DNA of 64,000 bases from Tiliqua scincoides. Taxonomy: Eukaryota; Chordata; Lepidosauria; Squamata; Scincidae. Shown here piece by piece: positions 1-13,200 of the stretch (position 1 is its first letter; each line of letters opens with the position of its first letter). Where the stretch lies: assembly GCF_035046505.1 (NCBI RefSeq), contig NC_089830.1, forward strand, positions 8,856,315 to 8,920,314, in the 5' to 3' direction. A program made the translations under genes and the position numbers. The notes beneath the pieces are model-generated. The model worked only from the letters and a program-made list of their open reading frames with translations, did not search any database and was not told the DNA's origin.

Positions 1-29
1 TGAGCGTGTTTTTGGGAAAGATGCTTAAG

Positions 30-590
30 GGCGCAATCCTGAGGCACCCTTGGGCCAGCGCAAGTCCCTTGCACCGGCCCAGGAGGGTTGCAAATGTGCC
101 ATAAAGCACATTTGCACCTCCTTGGGAGTCAGTTGGGTCAGCGCAGGGATGTGTGCCGGCCCACGGAGGCTGAAGCCAGCCTCTGTGCCAACTTTGACAG
201 GGAAACTTGTGTTGGCCAAACTCAGCCAATGCAAGCCCTAGGGGTGGGCAGGGAGCAGGTGTTCCCTAGGGGTGGGCAGTGGGCAGGGAGAGGGTGGGCA
301 GAGAGAGGTCCTAGGGGCGGGCAGGGGGGAGCAGAAGGCAGGGCTGGGACCTGGCAGAAATTCCCCAGCAGCCACTCCGCTCTCCTCGAACTTATGCCTC
401 CTCCAGAGATGGCACAAGTTTGAGGAGACCCATTGGGGCTGTAGTGGCTTACCCAGGGTAAGGGGAAGAGTTTCCCTTTGCCTCCAGCTGAGCTACTTTG
501 AGGCCCTATCTTGCGCTGGATACAGCACAGGCCTCCTGGGCTGCCTGTTCCAGCGCAAGATAGGACTGCGCTGTAAATTTCCCACCGGCT
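30..590. repeat. GC-rich ~560-bp interspersed repeat, copy 1
   Basis: This GC-rich stretch has a second diverged copy at 38773-39292. Both copies share, in the same order, a segment reading GCCATAAAGCAC, a stretch with GTGCCGGCC, a GGGTGGGCAG-rich middle and CCATTGGGGCTG near the end. The ends look like an imperfect terminal inversion (GCGCAATCCT near the start, AGGACTGCGC near the end), which suggests a non-autonomous DNA transposon, but the family is not recognised. The rest of 1-900 shows no gene. Confidence 0.6.
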
Positions 591-969
591 GTTTTTCCAG
601 TCACAACACCATTCTCAGCTGGGAAAGAGGCGGATTCCCCTACAAGTGGCAGAGCAGCTTGGCAGAGGGAATTCTGAATGGAAAAGAAGCTGGAAAGAAA
701 AAGCGTTAAGTAGCCACTCCCCATAGCTGTTTTACAATCAATCCAGCAGCCACCTTGGGGAGATTTACAGGCTATATCTAGTTTGCACATGTTCAAAAAG
801 ATGGGGTGGGAGGCACTCTCTAAGGAGGGGGGAGGCACTCTGTAAGAAGGGGAAATGTTCATTTCATTCCCAAATCAAACAATCCCATTTCCATTCTTTT
901 CTCCTTTGCATCACCACCACTATCCCCATGGAGAGAAAGAGGGCTATCGTCTCCCCCCCCACACCGTAC

Positions 970-1157
970 TTGTGCTTGTTTATGGTGAGGGGTGGGAGGC
1001 CGAGATTCAGCTGGCAAAACTGCATGCGGGCACAGATGTCTCGGAAGTCCTGGTTCCGCCGCTCATACTCCTCGGCGTGGGCTGCCAGGTGGCTGTTCAC
1101 CACACAGAGGGTGGTGTTGTGCAGCTTGAACCGGATGGCCACCCCACCCTTGTTGCC
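970..1157 (-). CDS. INPP5B: INPP5B exon 10 (5-phosphatase domain, NKGG/SHLAA segment)
   Basis: Encodes [18 protein letters not shown], then [20 protein letters not shown] and ends near LPPLTINKH. The acceptor is GCTCAG preceded by a pure CT repeat; the donor is GTACGG after two bases of a codon. This is the most downstream INPP5B exon visible; the next one (VILWLGDLNYR in relatives) is not in the remaining 969 bases. Confidence 0.93.
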
Positions 1158-1161
1158 CTGA

Positions 1162-1209
<48 letters not shown>

Positions 1210-4200
1210 CTCTTCCCCTGCACCAGTGGTATACCAAGGCTGGGCCAGGGGGGCAATCCGCCCTGGCGTCAGCAATAAGGGGTTGCCAGCACTGTGTGCC
1301 TGTCACTTTGAAGATTGGTTAGACTTGGACTCACCCCGGGGGGGGGGGTATCTTGAGACAGAGACCAGGTTGGTCCTTTGCTTTGAACAACTGGTAGCCC
1401 TGGCCTCTACTGGGGGAATCACGACATGGAGGCCAGGTCTACCCATGGCTTTGAAAGACCAAGGGCAGGACAGTGGGAGCAGTCCACCCTGGGTGTCAAA
1501 TACATTAGGTAAGCCAATTGCCCTGCACACCAAACTGGGAGAACAGAGGCAGCCTGAGTCAAGGGACCAGGAACTCCAAAGCCAGCAGGGTGAATACTTT
1601 GAGGTGAGCAGGAGAGTGCAAGGAGGGACCCAGCATAGGCCAGGAGGCAGCCCAGAGCTCCATTTGCAGAGCAGTCTGCAATCATCCCCTGCAACTTGTC
1701 ACTTTGGGTCTCCATATGGGGAAAAAGCCCTCAGAATAGCCTGCAGAAGCTTCCAGTAGCTACATCCATTCAAATCGGAATTTTCTTCAAAAACTGGAAG
1801 TAGTTTCAAGAGGCTTCTCCAAGCCATTCTGCAGCCCACACAGGCTAACAGAGTTGGTCGCCAGCCCAATGTGACCCAGGAAAGGCCTCTAGGGGTACAC
1901 AACTGTGGGAAGCCTCCAGAAGCACCCATGTGGACTGTGTATCCACGGATGGTCAAATTCACAGACAGGGAACCCATGGATGCAGAGGGTCCAATGTATA
2001 GTACAATGCACAGATACAGTAAAAAAAAATCTCCTGCATCCAGTGAATCAGTGCTGATGGCTGCATCATGCCCATTATAGGAGGAATCAGAAGCCAGCCT
2101 TTTCAGAGAGCTGAGGCAGTGCAGGGACTAAGGTTCTGAGCTGCACACCATATAACATCCCTGCTTTGAACCTCGCCTCTGCCATGAACTTAGGAAGTAG
2201 TCTTAGTCAAGTCACTCAGCCTCCCTTCCCCAGCTGCAATGTGGAGATCAGAATAATTAATGAAATGAAACACCTTGCATGCTCAAAAAGCAAAGGCTCA
2301 GGCTGTCCCCACTGATTTGCAGCAATGCCTTCTGTGACAGAAGAGATGCAAGGTCAAGATCTGATCCCCCCGTCCCAGTATAAACACTGCTTGGTGATGC
2401 TCACCATTCTCCCCATGATGCCTGTGCCGACCGTCTCAGCCTCCACCTCGGAGACATTCATCGCAAGCTCTGTCCTCACGTACAGCAGCAGCAGGATCCC
2501 CACTAGCCGGACAAGCTTCACCTGGAGAGAAGGTTTACTCACAACATTAGCCACAGAGGGAAACCAGGAAACCCAAGCTCTGCTATCGTGTATTGGAGAT
2601 GATAAAAAACTGTCTGGATTCACAAAGGCAGCCCTCCCCCTCCCCGCTGCACAACCCTGGGCTCCTTAAGTCTCTTCTGTCCTGCATATGTACACGACAG
2701 GGACCAAATGTGTACACCTGTGGGTTGGGCAAAAATGAACTAGATCAACAAGGAGATAAGAACAGGGAATGACCTCATATGCCTCTCTTTATTGCCTTGG
2801 AGTTGGGAAGAAAACACTGGGTGTCTTTGATGCAATTACAGGTTGCCCCCTTTTCCTCTTCCGCTAACCTAGAACCTGCAATGAGGAGATAAAGGCAGCA
2901 CAAACCTCTTTTGCTGCCTTGATGGAGAGGCTTACTAACCATCCCCTTAACCCAGTGCTTCCCAATCTTCAGCATTCTGCAGCACTCCTTTGCAGCATGC
3001 AGCTCCTGGAAGTGACTGGCAATGACGTAATTATCAGTTACTTCCGGGGCAGGAGACTGTGCGGGATGCTGGAAAGGGCCAGTAAGAGGCTCAGGGTGTG
3101 TGGGAGGGCCTGTCCAAGCAAGCAAAAACCACACACAATCAATTCTTACCAGCCATTTCTTACCAACCATTTCCAGCATCCTGCACAGTTTCCCTGCTGG
3201 CCAGCCAGCAGCTTGCCAGGGAGTGCCTGGGGCATCGCAATGCACAGTTTGGGAACCTCTGCCTTAACCTCTACAACACACATGCATCCAGGATCTTCCC
3301 AAGGCATATCATTTTTCTTCAGTGCAAAATGAATTGGTTCAACTGTATGAATTGGTTCAAGAGCTATGCCCTTGGATGTACCAGGTATTGCAGCCTACTC
3401 AGTCTGGCTCCCAAGTCCAGATTACCTTGGCATACTTGGCTCCTGGGTGGAGGCTCTCCGTGACAGCTTTAAACCATTCCTCTTCTCTGGGAGTATCATT
3501 GAATAAAAAGGCCTCTTTGCTTAAGTCAATCTCTTGGAAGCTGCATGCAAGATAAGAAACCCTGAACCTGAAAACATGGTCCTCTTCCTGCCCCACCCCC
3601 AGGATACCTGCCCACCATCAAATCAGTAAAATCAAGTTCTAATTCATCAGATTGCACCTCTGCACATGGCAAACACGTGCATCTCTGTGAGAAGAACACA
3701 GGCTTGTCTCAATATTCTACCCAGTACAAAACACGTGTCTGTGCACGCAAGGTTGCCAGAGGAGAACCCCACACAACATACCCCACACAGTAAACGTCTG
3801 GAGGCTCAATGTCTTGACTTAGCCAGGGCTGGAGACTCTCTCTGGGAGGCTGACCATTCACGTTGTATGTCCCAACAAAAAACCTGCCAAGAAACACAAG
3901 AAATCATGCCAGCCCAGTGGCGTTGCTAGAGGGGTGCGGGGGGCGCGGACCGCACTGGGTGACGCGCAAGAGGGGGGTGATGCGCACTGGGAGGGTGACG
4001 CACTAACATCACGGTGGTTAGGAGTAATAACATCATTTTATATACCGTTGGATGCGGAATTTCGAGCTGAATGCAATGCAAAAAATGGGAGTGAAATATC
4101 ACCTTTCTATCAAAAGTTATTGGCAAAAAACCAGATAACAAAAAATGCATGGAGCCCAATGGAAAGCGAAACCAAGCCATATCACGCGTTTACTCGCCAG

Positions 4201-7200
4201 TAGGTGAATGTGCCTTTGTCCATCTGAAAGGGCAGGCTGAGAGGAATCCAACAACACCAGAATGGTCCTGATCCAATGAATGTAGCCCCCCAGAAAACAC
4301 CCGAGAAGAAGGTCCCTCCCTCCAAGCTGGCAAATGTATTGAGCCCTATGGAAAGCAAAACTATGCCACATGGTCGCGTTTACTCACACGCCAAGTAAAT
4401 GTGCCTCGGCTCCCGGGCAGGTCAGGCAAAGGGAAATGTGAGGCCACCTGAATGGTCCTGATTTGATGCAACTGGAGCTCAACAAATGCTCCAAAATGCA
4501 GCCCCCCCCCCCAATAAAAAGAATGAAACAGAGGCTTGACAGGGCAAGGTGAATTTTTTTTCTGTTTTAGGCTGCAATCCTTTCCTCACTTTCCTGGGAG
4601 CAAGCCCCACTGACTATAATGGGACTTACTTCTGAGTAGACAGGCATAGGATTGGGCTCTCAGGCTTGTAAAGCCAGGTGGGTTCTGATAGCGATATGCT
4701 TGAAATATAAGAACTTAAATTGAACTGGGTAGGGGTGAAAATCTTACTGATGCTTTTTGGGGGGGTGTTATTGAAGGCAGGCTACAGAGAAAATTCACTT
4801 GGTGGAACAGGGCTGGCTTTCCCTTATTTATTTATTTTGATGGTGATGATGGTTGGCAACCTTCAGTCTCAAAAGACTATGGTATAAGCCTACAGCACCC
4901 GGTATTCCCAAGCGGTCTCCCATCCAAGTACTAACCAGGCCTGACCCTGCTTAGCTTCCGAGATCAGAGGAGATCGGGCATGTGCAGGGTAACAGTTGAT
5001 TTATTTATTTTATTTATTTCAGTTTGCTTTATGATGGCTCCTGGACAGATTGTCATTCTAAAAAGTGGGTTCCAGTGCTAAAAGTTCGAGAACTGCTCCA
5101 ATAGGGTGTTAGTAAGTTGACACCCGGGGGGGGGGGGGGGAGGTGACACAACTAGTGACCAAAATCACTAAAATCACAGTTTGCAAAAATAATACCATCA
5201 TGTTATATATCAATCAATGTATAATTTCATGCAGAATGTGATGAAACAAACTGCATTGACATATCTTTATTCTATCAAAAGGTACAGCCAAAAAACCAGT
5301 GGGTGCGGGGCGATGGTAGATCACTACGCCCACCACCTGGAGTGTTGCCCCGCCCACTGCAGGGGGGTGACGCGCTGGCCTCCCGCACCCGGTGACACGA
5401 ACCCTAGTGACACGAACCCTAGTGCCAGCCCAGAGAAGAAGAAGCAGACAGAAACAGATGAGACTATCCTGAGCTACTCCCATGCACAAGTTATCCCCTG
5501 GGTTCTCCAGACCCAGCAGTCTCTCATTCCCAAGCAGGGAAATGGGCATTTGCTCCTGCAGGTAGAAGGGTGGGATGAAAATCAAGAAGCCTTTACAAAC
5601 AACCACCTCATTAAATTTAGGTTTGAAGACCCATTGCTCTCACCACCCTTCCCAGGGCCACCCTTACCTGAAGCTCTGCAGGTGGGTATATGAATCCTCT
5701 TTCTGAGCAAGCTGGGATTTGATGATGGTCTCTCTCAATCCAAATGTCTGCATGGGCAGGCCCTGTACCTTGTCAGACACCAGAACGCTAGAGGAGCGGA
5801 CCATCTCGCTAGTGACCTCATTCCTGGGCATAGTTGACCTAGGAACAAGCAAGGAGGGCAGAGGAAGGGCACTTTCATCTCGTGGATTCCAGATGCCACA
5901 ACTGGCAAACAGTTCACTAATCTGAAAATTTGGTTCACTCACAAGGATTAGGGTAGGGCTGACAAAGAGGCAAGCAGTAAGAACTGCCTTGATACTCAAG
6001 CTGAAGTCTAAGGTGCTCTATCACTCTTTTTTCATTTGCACTTCCTCTTCAGTTCCATTCCCCTCTTCCAGTCCAGGAAGTGGGAGGAGGAGAAGCTGGC
6101 ACATTGCCTGGTAAGGAAGGCAGCATTCAGCATGCTGCTTCAGGGGCAAGGAGACCTTGGGATGGTCTTGCTGGCAGGCCCCAAAGAATGAAAAGCAAGG
6201 GGCAGTACTGGTGAAGGAATGAGTAAGCTTTAGAGTTCTACAAAGCATTTATCACCAGGCATAAGGGAGTTTGCATAACTTCAAAGCCTGAATTCTCTTA
6301 CATTTATTTAGCATCTTACCATAGCCAGAATCTTGTCCTGGCATCTTGTCTTCCACCATGGGTGCAATCCAGCAGCCCAATCCTATGCATGTTTGCCAAG
6401 AAGCAAATTCAGTTGTGTTAAATGGGGCTTACTGCCAGGAATGTGTGCATAGGATTGCAGCCCAAAGGACTTCCTGCACCACCCAGTGCTTAATTGCAAC
6501 AGCGACAGATGATGTCTGCCTGCAAGATGCATTTTGAATCCCAGGGCTGAGATGTGAAATCAATGGCAAGGCCACATCTGGTTTATTGTGTGCAGTTCTG
6601 GTCGCTACAGCTCAAAAAAGACATAGTAGAACTGGGAAAAGTGCAGAAGAGAACCACCAAAATTATTACTAGGCTGGGATACCTGCCTGATGAGGAAAGG
6701 CTACAGCATTTGGGGCTCTTCAGAATAGAAAAAAGGAGCCCAAGGGGGGACATGATTGAGACATACAAAAATACACATGGGATGGATAAAGTGGATAGAG
6801 GGATGTTCTTTTCCCTCTCATACAACACCAGAACCAGGGGACGTCCACTAAAATTGAGTGAACAGACAAAAGAAAATATTTCTTTACCCAGCGCGCAATT
6901 AGTCTGTGGAACTCCTTGCCACAATATGTGGTGATGGCATCTGGCCTAGATGCCTTTCAAAGGGGATTAGACAGATTTCTAGAAGAAAAGTTTTATCAAA
7001 AGTTACAAACCGTGATGGGTTTGTGCAACCTCCTAGTTTTAGAAGTGGGCTACCTCTGAATGCCAGGTGCAAGAGAGTGGCAACAGAATGCAGGTCTCCT
7101 GTGTGTTCCTGAAGGCATCTGGTGGGCCACTGTGAGATACAGTAAGCCGGACTAGCTGGGCCTTTGGCCTGATCCAACACGGCTCTTCTTATGTTCTTAT

Positions 7201-10200
7201 GCATTCAGTGGTGAAAGCACATGAAGTTGCCTTAGACACACTTAGACCATTGCTGTCTAGCTCAGTGTTGTCAGCACCAACTGCCAGAGGCTCTTCAGTG
7301 TTTCAAAGACTTTTTCTCTCCCTTACCTAGAGATTCCAGGGATCTCTAGAACTGGATCTGAGACTATTTGCATCCAGGGCACGTGCTCTACCATTGAGCT
7401 AAAGCCCCCTTCCCAGAGGAAGAGCCATAGCAGTTATGCACTGAGCCACACTCTTCATTATTTTACACATTTCCTGGGCTGGGACTTGACCACTATGCTG
7501 TACCTGGGGACAGCAGCCTTGGTAGTACCAGTTGCACTCGATCCCTGGTTTAGGACTGGCGGTGGTGACAGCTTCTCCAACGGTCTGACATCTTCGTTCC
7601 CAGCGACTCCTGCAAAAGAAAGCTCATGGTGGGTTCTCCAGTGGCAGTTTTCCAGCAGTGTCTTGGAAACCTCAGCCTGTCAAGTACTTTCCCAGGAAAG
7701 GCTGTCCCTTATCTTAGCCTTTTCCATTCCTGAGGGGAGGGCCAGGCCTCCGGAACTCTGCAAACATTGTTCATCCCTCTAAGGAATGACCAAGGATTGC
7801 TCAGTAAACACAAAAGGCAAATGCAAGTGAGATGAAAAAACTTCTAGGAAAGTTTGCCTTTTGACACAGACCAGAATGTCAGACCACAGGAGAGAGGAAG
7901 CAACATGTTCTGTGCAGGCTGTTTGCAGAATCCCCTCCTCCCCTGGGACCAAGGAAGAGATCTACTGCAGCCCAGTGAAAGTCACCCCGTCCAAGCCCCA
8001 CTTCTACCAAAAACCCTTCTGCCTAGGCTAGCCTTGGGCAAGGCACCCTCTCTTGGTTCCCATTTCTGTCTTGCCAAGCCAAAAATCAGGCTAAAGGGTG
8101 GCATACTTCACCAAGATATTGTGACATGAAGGAATGATCTCACTTGTTAACAGCAAATCTATTTCACATTGTTCTGGAATTTCAGAAGGCACAACAAAGG
8201 CTAAATATTTAAGCCATAGGAAAGGGAAAACACATTTTTAATATACATTTAAAACAAAAATTAAAAAACAGCAGCAAGATTCCAGGGCATGAAGAAAGTC
8301 GGTCAGAAGAGTGCAACTCTTCTAAACCTCTCCATACTAGGGCAGGCCTGCCTGAAGTGAGTCATCCTCAGGATTTTAGATAAGGGAATTGTGTAGCCTA
8401 CACCTTTACTATTGAAAGGCAGTCAAGCTTGAAATCAAACTGCAACCCTGAAGCCTCCTGATGGGTGGGATTTAGGCACACTCCCCTCTCCTTCGGGCTA
8501 CCCTACCAAAAATCAGGTCAACAGTAGTCAAGTCCCTCAAACTGAGCAAATATTTTGGAGGGGCTTTATTACAAGAGTTAAATGCCAAGGCTCATTCAAC
8601 TAAGGTCCCAAAAGATCACGCAGCTCAGTGGTTCTCAGCCAGTAGTACTTGTACCACTGGTAGTACTTGAGGTGGTGTCTGATGGTAGGTAGGTGGCAGC
8701 AAGACAAGCAACACAACACAACAAGCAGTAGTAGGAGGATTGGCTGGGGGGGAGCAAAGCTCCAGTGCATGCTTTTCACACGCTCGAGAAAAGCCCTCCC
8801 TTGAATACCTTGAGCCTCTTATGGGTGTGTGTTGAGTCATATCTGGCTCCCAGAAGAAACTGACATTATTGCAGTAACTTCTGGGGGTATTAGGACCATG
8901 CAAAGTGGTATGGTGGGGGGCAAATACTGAGAAATGATGACGAAGCTTGTAGCTTGGACTTTTCCTACCCTGCCTGTGATCCTCTCTTCCCCAGCAAAAC
9001 AGCATACACATCCAAACCTCAGCAAAACTCTGAATGCAACATTTTGAAGTCTGAACGTGTCAGATTTCAATTCTAAAATTTGAACATGGAAGGATTTCTT
9101 TTTAAAATAAGACCTTACCCACAGCAATTTTTCTCCAGGAATAGAAGCAAAATTTGATACCTTACAGAAAGCTCAGGACAAGGTGCTATAGGTCATGTTT
9201 CTCAGCAAACTGGCAAGAGAAAACAGCCCTTTCTACATTCCAGTGCAGTGGTTCTCAAACTTTTTAGCACCGGGACCCACCTTTTAGAATGACAATCTGT
9301 CCAAGACCCACTAGAAGTGATGTCATTAACCTGGAAGTGATGTCATGGCCGAAAGTGACATCATCAAGCTGGAAGTGCAGTCATTGTTACACCGGAGCCA
9401 GCTGCTTTCTTAAGAATGCAACAATAAGTTATTCTCAGCTATTTTCCAATAGCAAAGTGACTCAGAACGAAAAATAAAGCCTATTTACAACCTCGACACA
9501 AGCAAAATAACCACATAGCCCTCCACCCTTCCAGCATCCTATGTTGGGAACATGTGGTTATAAAATATGGGATATTTTCAATGGCAGCTGCACTAGATGT
9601 TATGTGACCCACCTGAAATTGGATCCCAACCCACAGTTTGAGAAACACTGCTCCGGTCAGTTATGACATTCTCCACCTCCCATAAACACAGGCCAGAAAT
9701 GGGCAGACTGCACCAGCAGATGCTGGCATCTCAGAATAACACAGAAGCTGCCTACTGGCAGTTGTCCCATGTGAGGAAACAGCACATGAGCAAGTTCTGA
9801 GACCAGCTACATACCCTCCTCCACCACCACCAAGAACAAACAACCTTGAAATGGCAACTTGAGTCAGAGATCCAGCAAGTGACCCCTTCGACTTCTCCAC
9901 CCCTCCAAGTCAAGTATCAGCCTAAAGAGGTTGGTGTTTCTCCTACTGCAGAGAACGCAAGTAAAATATTTCATAATAAGACAGAGAAGACTCAGCAGAT
10001 GTCCAGATGCCCAGACATTTGATGGGGGACATGAAAGAGGGTTGGTGTTTTCGCTGCCTGGTTCTGGCCCCTTTAAAACATGATCCTGGCATCTGGAATA
10101 TTTTCTAGCTTGTCTGCCCTAGTCGGAACAAATACAACTCACAAATAAAAGAGGCACCTGAAAGACCCACACACAGACCCACAACCATGCATGGTGGCAT

Positions 10201-13200
10201 TTGTGTACACTTCAATCCAGTGCAAAATATTTTTTGCCAAACCAGATTGCACTTCCCCTCCCAACCCAGAATCCCAGGGCAGCCTTGCAGAGTACTGGGC
10301 CACAAAGACATACAAGCATCTCTGCTCTGGGATGCCAGCTGCTATTGCCAGCAGGGAGCCAGGGATGAAGCCCCTCTGATAGGGTAGACCTGCTGGCAAG
10401 CGTCTGCACCCTCACCTTGTGTCTGAAGCAAAATGTATTCGCTACCACCGTGCATGCCACTGAACTTGCAGGTACAGGCTTTTCCTGAGCAACTCTGGTC
10501 AGCCAGAAACAACAGCAGCTGCGAATTTCCAGCCAGGCAATGCCTGGGAGCCAGCTGAGAACTTCCAGGTTGTCCTTTGCTCAGCACACCCCAGCAACAA
10601 AGAGCAAAGGGTACAGCAACCTGCTCCTGGAAGGCTCAGACAGAGTCTGTGGTGGATGCTTGTTCTTAGGCAGCAGAGTGGCCAAGGGTCACATGGACCA
10701 ACCAGATGCTGTCATAATCTCCTTCATCGGAAGGCTGGACCCCCTCTTCTCCAGCATCCTGGGAGGGAGGCAACCCCAAAATGAGAGGTGCTGCTGGGAC
10801 TCAGGCTTGAGGCCCCTGCACACAGAAGTGGTGGCCATTGACAACCACAACAGGGTCACCTTCCCCAGCCAGCACCTGCAGAAGAGGCCCCAGAACTGAT
10901 GGAACCAGTTGTGGGTCACCAATCCCATCAGCACCTGCCTAACCCTGCCCTAGGCAGTGGTCTCAACCCAGGACCTACTGTGATCAAGATCTGTGACCAC
11001 CCACTCCATCAACCCTCAATGCAGAGATCTCAAGAGTCAATGCAGAGGCACCAAAAAGGCTGGAGGCCACTACCCAGGAGGGCTTCATCCAAAGGAGTCT
11101 CCATCCCTTTCCCTTCCTCTCCAGGAAGCATCCCTATAAGGAAGCTTGAACTTCCTCACTCCTGTTGGAGTCTTGCCTCGTCTACCCTCACGACAACCCC
11201 ACAAGGCAGGCCAGGTGTTGCCCTCCCCTCCCTCTGTCCCTCCTGGGGGGTGGGGCTTGAAGGCGGCAGCAGCTCTCCACCGGACAAGTCCATCCAGGAC
11301 GTACCACAGCTCAGGTGGGGTCTAGCTGGCCTTCACTGCGGGGAGGGGGCGCCTGGAGGCAGCTGAAGCTGGGGGGGGGAACTCAGCCAAGTCGCCCAGT
11401 TGCTTCTTTCCTACCTGCGCGGAGCCGGTGAGCCGCGCGCATCGCCCGAGCGCTCTCTCTGCAGCGGCCAGCCGGCATCCAGCCCCGTCCGGGCCGCGCC
11501 CCTCGTTCGGGGACCCCGATCCCCGAGGGCTCTGCCGGCCCGAGGTCCTGCTTTCCCCACCTGCGGCGATACGCGGAATTACAGAGCTCCTTCCACGCCT
11601 ACGCGGGCCAGAGATCCTTCCCCTCCCGCTGCATCTCGGCATGCACGTCTCCAAACCAGGCGGGGCAGCCACCGCTCAGGCAGGCACATTTTCCCAAGAG
11701 TAAGCCCCGCTGAAGACAACGGCACTTGCATCCGAGTAGACAAGCACCACACCGTCGCTGCTGCGCTGCGCTGCGCTGCCGCTATTCTCTAGCAGCCCAA
11801 GTCGATCCTAGGCAGGTCTACTCAGAAGTAAGTCCCATTGCGCTCAGTTGGGTCTACTCCCAGGAAAGCGTGCAGAGGATTGTAGCCAAAAAGTCAGAGG
11901 ATCCAGGAGAGTAAGGCTGCGATCCTATACACACTTTCCGGGGAGTAAGCCCACTGAACACAATGAGACTTACAGCTGAGTAGATATGCGTAGGATTGGG
12001 CTTTAAGTGTAGCTATTTAAGCATGGGGAAAACATGGATGGACGATGATGTGCGCTCTCTCGCTCTCTCTCGTATCTAAGCCTCTCCCCCCTCTTAGGAA
12101 CAGTAGATTGCAAGTTCCTTGGGGGGGTGGGGGGCTTTGCCCCCCTGAGCCAACAGTTTGCCCCCCCCCCGCATTTTTTCCAGACTTGTCATGCAAATAT
12201 GATTGAATGGCCTCCAATTTAGCTTCTGTTCGTTGAGAGCTCTCCTCCAATTGGCTCCTCCAGTTGGCTGCTGTTGCTCAGTAACTCACCTTAGGGGCAA
12301 CCATAGCAAGCTGCTGATAGTCACAGGACACCAGAGAGGCAGGCAGGAAAAAGCCTGGAGGGAACCTGTTCAGTGCCTTCTATTTCCCTCCTGTGAGCTG
12401 AGTGGCTGTGCAAGCACTTTGCAGGACCCTGAAGGCTGCTGCTGGCTCTGTTGTCATTTGGGGGTGAGCAGGCAGAAGATTTTGGATGCACCATTTTGGC
12501 TGTTTGGGCCAGGAAGGGCCTTTGGGGGGGGGTGGAGCGGAAACCATGGGTCTGGCCTCTGAGATTTTAGATCCATTTCTGCTGTTTGGGCCTGTCCTCT
12601 TTCTGTCTAGTATGGCTTCAGTTGGGGGTAATTTGATGCCCTTTTTGCAACTTATTTCGTGCACAGGAGGAAAGAAGGCTTGGTGCTTCTGCTTGGAAGT
12701 TATGACCTCTGGTCACCCTGCCCCCATCCAGAGCACATGGAGAGCGGGACTGGTCAAGAGAAGCTACAAGGAAGGTCCAGGGAGATTTCTACTTGTACTG
12801 GCAGAGGGGGTGGGGAGGGTGCCATTCTACTGTGGAACATGCTAATTACTACTGTGGTATTGCCGTGGGGGACAGAGAGAAATATTTCTGTTTGGCAAAA
12901 TCATGGTGGGGTTTTTGCCTTTCAGACATATTTTTAAAATTAACGGCTGCTGTTTGGGGCTGGGGAGACCCTTTTTCTGGTGGAGAAAGCATGGAAAGCT
13001 AAAGAGAACCAAGAACTTAAGTGTGGAAAGGTTCTAAGCAGGGGCAAATCCAGGGGAGGCCATGGGTGCATACCCCCACTCCAACTGTCCTGCCAGCAGG
13101 GAAGGGCATCCACCGGGATGGAGAGCAAAATCGGGTGTCAGAGAAACACCCACTGGGTGGGTGCCAAGGAGGTTGGTTGGAATGGGAGCCCAGGTCTACC

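Larger units (their letters stand above)
3915..5422. mobile_element. hAT-like element, ~1.5 kb, with nested insertions
   Basis: Starts CAGTGGCGTTGCTAGAGG and ends in GTGACACGAACCCTAG. A perfect 8-bp duplication TGCCAGCC flanks it (3907-3914 and 5423-5430). The internal A/T-rich segments with TCTATCAAAAG and AAAAAACCAG occur near both ends, so it may be two related copies or an internally duplicated element. It carries a palindromic short repeat and a 5S-derived SINE. A relative lies at 35365-35618. Confidence 0.7.

Noticed and set aside
864-1256. A 130-residue frame including a Ser-Leu repeat run ahead of the INPP5B exon
   Set aside because: The Ser-Leu run is the CT microsatellite read through; the acceptor at 1157 removes it.
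4886-4992. A functional 5S rRNA gene
   Set aside because: The 5' end is missing and the 3' end continues into a LINE-type tail with no T-run terminator; it is a retroposon.
7380-7411. A tRNA gene
   Set aside because: Only the first ~30 bases look like tRNA; no anticodon arm or acceptor stem pairing follows.
10540-10899. A 119-codon frame in the large INPP5B intron
   Set aside because: No conserved motif; splice signals do not fit the INPP5B phases.
12203-13002. Plus-strand frames of 90-119 codons around 12.2-13.0 kb
   Set aside because: Overlapping frames in different phases with homopolymer runs and no protein similarity; the stretch borders transposon sequence.
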